A stretch of 64,000 nucleotides of DNA, taken from Eulemur rufifrons (taxonomy: Eukaryota > Chordata > Mammalia > Primates > Lemuridae). Shown here piece after piece: positions 58,795 through 64,000 of this stretch. Both the position numbers and the translations under genes were made by a program. The DNA is taken from assembly GCF_041146395.1 (NCBI RefSeq), contig NC_091001.1, forward strand, positions 106,104,965 to 106,168,964. The letters run 5' to 3'. The number at the start of each line of letters is the position of its first letter. The first letter of the stretch is position 1. The notes below the pieces were generated by a model. The model was not told where the DNA came from, searched no databases, and saw nothing but the letters and a program-made list of their open reading frames with translations.

Positions 58795-58875
58795 CCTATT
58801 CATTCATTCATACATTCATTCAATATGTACTGATACAGCGTGATTTGGTACCAGGTTCTATTCTATTCCACAAAA
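58795..58875 (-). mobile_element. L2/MIR 3' end scrap, antisense
   Basis: 'tattcattcattcatacatt' followed by 'cattcaatatgtactgatac' and 'gtaccaggttctattctatt' recalls an antisense L2 3' terminus. Confidence 0.4.
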
Positions 58876-59084
58876 GAAACACTTCACCTCAGAAAATGGA
58901 TTATTAGACTTTCTATTCATTTCAGTAAAGTAGATGATTATGAGATGCAGGATAGAAACCGGAACAAGAGAGACATTCTGCTAGGAAAGAGAAAGGTAGA
59001 AAATGAGGTTGAGAAGGCAAAAATGTCCACCACAGATACAAAAATTAATACATAATTCAGAAGAACATACAAATAAAAACAATA

Positions 59085-59345
59085 TAATTTAGTGTATTAT
59101 TATGCCATTAATATATCTAACATCTTTAAGTGGTTACTGTGTTCTAAGAATTCGGCTTGTAATCACTATTTCATTTAATCTTGAAGCACTTTTCAGAGCT
59201 ACACTATTAAATATTTTATTCCTGAGCAAATGGAAGCAGAGAACTTTATAATTTACAAATAAGCCGCTTATAAATGGTAAAGCTAATAAGAAAAATTAAA
59301 TTCATCTGATTCTAGAGCCTAAGCTCATAAATGCTATTCTACTTT
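59085..59345 (-). mobile_element. MIR SINE, antisense
   Basis: 'taagtggttactgtgttcta', 'cactatttcatttaatcttg', 'tcctgagcaaatggaagcag' and 'gattctagagcctaagctca' follow an antisense MIR with about a third of positions changed. Confidence 0.6.
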
Positions 59346-60629
59346 TGATTACTTAAATTTTCATTATACAGATGTGAACTAGAGTGTTATTATAAGTCAT
59401 TGGTAAAAATAATTACCCAAGAAAAAATTTGGAAACTGAGATTATCACACAAAAACATTTCACTAACCACATAGTCATAGAATCTGAACATGCTAAAGGA
59501 TAAAATGTATAAATGATAAATCAATAAACTAGCAACAACCACCAAAAGAAAGCAAATAAGAAATCATTTACCAGTTAAGACATGGGGTTATATTTTTTAA
59601 TCATAAAATTTCAAAATTTACCAAATAAATTTATCAACTTTTTATTTGTATAATTTTAAAAGGATACATTTTAAGACTTTAAAAACAAATGGAATGGGGC
59701 AAATTAGAAAACATTTTAATAATATATAAAGTTCTCATTGAAATCATTAATAAAAAGTTGTAATCATGACAGTATAGCTATAAAGGAAATACAGATGGAT
59801 GGTAAACAAATTTAGCAGAGGAAACTTTTTTTATTTGCTTGTTTTGGAAGAATAAAGAAATGCCATTTTATTCTGTTGAAAGAATAACATTTCAAAATAA
59901 AAACAATGATATCTTGCTTTGACAGGGTAGGCATAATGAAGTAGTCACTCTATTATAATTCTTGGATGTTCATTTGTATAATCTTTATAGAAATACATAT
60001 GGTAGGAGTCTATGAGTCATCAATAATTTCTCACATGAGAATTTAAAAGGCGATAATCAGAGATTTATATTGCTTGTACTAATCAGATTATAAATTACTA
60101 GATAGTTTTTTTTTTCTTTTATTCCTCAAGAATTTAGGATCAATTAGACTCAGCCTAGACCATGGACATCCTACCACAATGAGATCCTGAGAAAAGTATA
60201 TTGAGAAGGTAAAATGGCAAAATAAATGAATAAAAATAAATAAATGAAAATAATACTTCATAGTTGGCTCATATGTGTAGAAAATAGAAAATAATTTATA
60301 TGTCAAAATAGTAGGATAATAGGTAAATGTATTTTGTTACAATTTTAAAGTATTTTATCTAGCTATTGTAAAATTATATGTTATGAATTTTCTTAGTATT
60401 TTTGTTGAAACAATTAAAACTATATTTATATTTAATCAAATATTTTACACATGAAAATATAATTCCAATTTTTATAATCATAAATGTAAATGTTATTGTG
60501 ATAGATGCTATTTAAAGTTCTGGTTCTGTTTAACCTATTGTGGATTAAAAGATAAAGGTGGTAATCATTTCTGTTTTATCTTTTCCTCTTTAGAATGTTA
60601 TTCATTTTAAAACAGAAGCAAAATTATAT
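59346..60629. other. Unassigned AT-rich DNA
   Basis: No gene or repeat recognised. The 72-codon minus-strand frame at 60088-60306 is AT-driven. Confidence 0.4.
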
Positions 60630-61107
60630 AGTTAGTGCTCCATATTTATGGTTTCCACATCTGTGGATGCAACCAACCATGCATCAACAGTATTTTTTAA
60701 AAAACATAATATAACTATACAATAGTTATATATATATAATATATTATTATATATAATTTAAATGTATACTTTATGTGTTATATAATCTATATAATTATAA
60801 TATATATATTATATATAAATTATATTTGTATACAAGTTATTTATTTCAGATATAAATTATATATAATTTATTATATTACTTATAATATAATAAAAATAGT
60901 ACAAATGAAATATAACAATCATTTATATAGTGTTTACATTGTGTTAGGTACTATAACTCATCTAGAGATGATTTAAAGTATACTGGAGCATGAGCATAGC
61001 TTTTATGTAAATACTATTTCATTTTGTGTAAGAGACTTGAGCATTCGTGGATTTTGGTGTCCGAGGGGGTCTTGGAACCAATCCCCTGCAGATACGAGTG
61101 CTGACTG
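60630..61107. mobile_element. MER2-type (Tigger) DNA element, AT-expanded
   Basis: Left end 'gttagtgctccatatttatg', 'gtttccacatctgtggatgc', 'aaccaaccatgcatcaac'; right end 'gagatgatttaaagtatact', 'gacttgagcattcgtggatt', 'ttggtgtccgagggggtc', 'ttggaaccaatcccctgcag' and 'atacgagtgctgactg'. The two termini are inverted repeats of each other (gttagtgctc / gagtgctgac). The middle (60700-60900) is swollen by imperfect TA repeats. TA precedes the left end; the right flank reads CA. Confidence 0.75.
60700..60900. repeat. TA-rich imperfect repeat
   Basis: About 200 bp of nearly pure A/T with many 'tatata' units inside the MER2-type element. The 67-codon frame at 60773 arises from it. Confidence 0.85.
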
Positions 61108-61808
61108 CATTGATACATTTGGAACACAATCACGTCCTTTGGCTTAACATGTATCTTGAATCAATGATAGTTCAGTCTGATTAACATCACTTGACTGAGA
61201 GAATGGATTGGCTTATTAAAATCATCTTTTTTTCCCAGTAAAATAAGTGGTAGAATAAATGTTAATTAGTGTCATAGGGTTAAATGAGCCAGGCATAGAT
61301 AAGCAATTTCTGAGAAAACACCGCAGGAAACCAGAGACCAGCGAGTACACAGCCTTGCTCTAACGGGCATGGCATGGAGATGGGGCAGAGGACTGTGGAG
61401 CACCCAGAAAGAATCCAATTAAGCCTTGGTCCTGGGGCAACTGTCCCTACGCACATCTCATTTATTTATGTCATGCTTGGAGAACCACCTGATCACTTAT
61501 ATCTCCTACAGAACTAAATATAAATTTCTGAAAAGTGGATCTGCAGCACATCCAAGTTTAGTACCAAGAAGAAAGAACTTAAATTCTAGAGTCACACCAA
61601 GTATTTAATTCTCTACAGTGAAAGCCAGTGTGGGGAATTTTGTGAAGGTCCCAGGGAGGATGTGTTGATGCCTCTACAGTCTTTTCTTTTCTAAATACAC
61701 TGTACCCAGTTGAGACAAGCAGATTAGATAGGATGTAAGTAAACTTTATGCAAATAAATTATTGAGAAGTCATACTGATAAAGTCATATATTTGCATTCA
61801 TATTAAAA
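61108..61808. other. Unassigned DNA
   Basis: No repeat or gene recognised. 61310-61480 is of mixed composition and may be unique. Confidence 0.4.
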
Positions 61809-61816
61809 TATTAAAG

Positions 61817-62138
61817 CAAAGGTTAACAAACTGTGGCCTGTGGGTCAGTCCAACCTGTTGCCTGTTTTTGTAGAGCCTGTAAGCTAAGAAACATTATTAT
61901 ATTTTTAAATACTTGAAAAATAATAATTTATGACATGTGAAAATTATACAAAATTCAAATAGTAGTGTTCATAAATAAAGTTTTATTAGAACAAAGCCAT
62001 GTTTATTTGTTTACATATTGTCTATGGCTACTTTCATACTACAGTAGTACAGTTGAGGAGCTATGACAGAAATTATATGAACCAAAAGCCTAAAATATTT
62101 ATTCTCAAGCCCTCAGCAGAAAAACTTGACAACCCCTG
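61817..62138 (+). mobile_element. hAT-type non-autonomous DNA transposon
   Basis: Starts 'caaaggttaacaaactgtgg' and ends 'cttgacaacccctg', which are inverted repeats. Inside are 'ataaataaagttttattaga', 'acaaagccatgtttatttgt', 'ttacatattgtctatggcta' and 'aaaagcctaaaatatttatt', which I recall from a common hAT element of placental mammals. The flanks tattaaag (61809-61816) and ttttaaag (62139-62146) are an 8-bp target duplication with one change. The 86-codon frame at 61999 is within it. Confidence 0.8.
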
Positions 62139-62146
62139 TTTTAAAG

Positions 62147-62788
62147 TAACCCAAGACACTAATTTCTGTATATTATGCATTTTTGAGTTTGATATAACTG
62201 ATAATATATTGGGATATAATATTTACACTAAAAAAGGGAAAATATTTACATTACAATAAAGATGGAGAACCCAAGATGTGTACATTCCAGAAATGTGTTG
62301 TGTTGAATAGGGTATGTTATTTGGAATTAGGAGAGTGTCAACCACCATCCAAATGTGTGCGTGTGTGCAAATATATTAATCATACTATACTTCAGTAATT
62401 TATAAGTGAAATGTTGGTTTTAACCAAATGAGTGGTTCCTAAATAACCATTTATCAAAATTACGAAAAGGAGTATAGATTATTATTTAAAGTAAAATTTT
62501 AATTTAACTTGTTGTAACCCTCATTTTCCTGAGACTCTATTATTTCTAACTATGGTATTAAAATGTCTTTCCTTTTTATGAAGATTCTATGACATTAGAT
62601 AGAATTTGATTTTGCGATTTTAAATTTTAATTTTCAAAAAGCAAATTTAAACATGTCAATCTAATTATACACATACATAGATATACACAGAAATGTGTAT
62701 ATGTAGATATATAAACATACATAAACATGTATACATACACGTGCATGGATTTACATATCAATTTTTCTGAGGAAACTTTTGAATTTTA
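62147..62788. other. Unassigned AT-rich DNA
   Basis: Nothing recognised. Imperfect (CATA)n-like sequence lies at 62670-62745. Confidence 0.4.
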
Positions 62789-63085
62789 ACTTTTTTTTTT
62801 TATTTCTCAGGGACAAAGTGTCACTCTGTCACCCAGGCTGGAGTGTAGTGGCCCAATCATAGCTCACTGTAACCTTGAACTCCTAGGCACATGCAATATT
62901 CTTGCCTCAGCCTCCTGAGTAGCTGGTACTGCAGGCACATGCCACCATGCCTGGCTAATTTTTTTATTTTTTGTAGAGTTGGGGTCTCGTATATTGCCCA
63001 GGCTGGTCTCAAACTCCTGGTCCCAAGCAATCTTCTCACCTCCCAAAGGGCTGGGATTATAGGCATGAGCCACCTCTCCTGGCCT
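62789..63085 (-). mobile_element. Alu, full length, minus strand, AluJ-like
   Basis: Poly-T, then 'caaagtgtcactctgtcacc', 'catagctcactgtaaccttg', 'gcctcctgagtagctggtac', 'ttttttgtagagttgggg', 'ttgcccaggctggtctcaaa' and 'gggctgggattataggcatg' give both monomers in reverse. CpG-poor, so old. No clear target duplication. The frames at 62857, 62864 and 62891 are Alu. Confidence 0.92.
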
Positions 63086-64000
63086 GCATGTCAAATATGT
63101 TCAAGTTCTCTGAACAATTTGGCTAGCTGACACTTATGCTACATCAATCTTTAAAATATGTCTATGCTTCATACATATGAGTTTTCAAATAAGGACTATA
63201 CTTTGCATAATTTTTGAGAAAAAGTCTAACCCTGATAGAACATTAGGAAACATTTAAATGACTAATACAATATTGTCTATTTATTGGTACAATGGTTACT
63301 TAACTGTTAGGCCTTCTAAAATATTGACTTATGTCATATGAGCAAAATCGTTTCCCCTATATTTTTCTAAGAAAAATATTACAAGGTTTTAGAATTCATT
63401 GTGATTCATAGCTTCTGTGTCTACAGAAGTATTTCAAGTGCACTCTTCTCTAACACAAACACCTTGTGAATTGATTTGCCATATTACATGTCAGAACAAA
63501 TGGCCAGCTACTCTAAGAAAATAGGGCAATTCCCATCACAACCTCTATTCTAAACTTTTTATCTTTATGGGCAATTCAAAGAACCTGACTTAGGAATTAT
63601 ATCTATTATTTTCTGACAGTATGTGCCCAAATTCTTAAATATCTAACTTGTATCTATCGATCTCTATTGAATTTCCTTTGTCCTCAAAAACCTTTGAGGA
63701 ATTCTCTAAAACTATACAAGTATATTTTCCCGAAAGGTAAAAAAAAAAAAAAGAAACCCCAGAGAGCCGAGGTATACAAGAGTAATTCTGAAACGTTTTG
63801 TTCATTGCACATATATAGTCCCATAAATTGGTTTATTTCACGTTCCCAATTCTGTATCTTTTATAAGCCTCTTGAAGTTGATTTTAGTTCTGGTCATGAC
63901 TGAGATATAAAATTCTGTGAATTATACACATCACACAGAAATATCAGGTAATTAAAGAGTATAAATTATTAAAAAATAAAAATAACTTACTGACCTTCAT
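63086..64000. other. Unassigned DNA to the right edge
   Basis: No gene or repeat recognised. A 15-A run at 63739-63753 lies within the 78-codon frame at 63667, which has no domain. Confidence 0.4.

Noticed and set aside
1..64000. CRISPR arrays, bacterial operons, rRNA or tRNA genes
   Set aside because: No regularly spaced repeats, no ribosome binding sites or dense coding, and no tRNA or rRNA sequence was recognised; all repeats are mammalian.

Overview
The window looks like nuclear DNA of a strepsirrhine primate, most likely a lemur. It is AT-rich and CpG-poor. It carries primate Alu elements, L1, L2, MIR, MaLR LTRs, Tigger and MER2-type DNA transposons. Two signals point to strepsirrhines rather than monkeys or apes. 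The Alu at 13561-13922 has, between its monomers, the lemur-type linker (tatata / ttagttggcca / aatttctttctat). Several young L1 3' ends (about 6322, 24200 and 44276) share a 3' UTR that I recognise from lemur L1 and not from anthropoid L1PA. Both assignments rest on memory of repeat consensus sequences, not on a search.

I found no host protein-coding gene. Every open frame is short (182 codons at most), and those I could place lie in repeats or unassigned DNA. The 128-codon frame at 1245 is inside an LTR, the 182-codon frame at 56890 runs into a retroposed insert, and the frames at 11515-12573 are pieces of a broken mariner transposase. The window is best read as a gene desert or part of a very long intron, so there are no operons or pathways to describe.

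Layout. 1-1670: antisense L1, a truncated Alu and a MaLR-like LTR. 4190-5985: sense L1 with reverse-transcriptase remnant and 3' UTR. 6322-6484: lemur-type L1 3' end. 8262-8455: MLT1-type LTR. 9640-10675: L2. 11386-12649: a complete mariner with terminal inverted repeats and TA target sites. 13000-13420: probable conserved non-coding DNA. 13561-13922: lemur Alu. 17010-20770: antisense L1 copies split by an LTR. 23607-24975: a Tigger element split by a young L1. 26196-26720: L2. 28640-33118: sense L1 pieces. 33230-33790: antisense LTR. 34330-36300: unique DNA with regulatory-looking features. 37150-40735: scrambled antisense L1. 41470-42780: LTR-like remnants. 43015-43372: L2. 44276-44946: an L1 insertion with internal inversion and exact target duplications. 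45130-46040: L1 split by an MLT1 LTR. 46360-49650: L2 and MIR. 49928-51005: LTR split by an Alu. 53535-54060: L1. 54800-58430: unresolved, with a GC-rich retroposed insert at 57180-57429. 58555-59345: MIR copies. 60630-61107: MER2-type element. 61817-62138: hAT-type element with 8-bp target duplications. 62789-63085: Alu.

The strongest leads are the mariner, whose inverted repeats do not look like those of Hsmar1 or MADE1; the GC-rich retroposed insert of unknown source; the inverted L1; and a few stretches of likely regulatory DNA.
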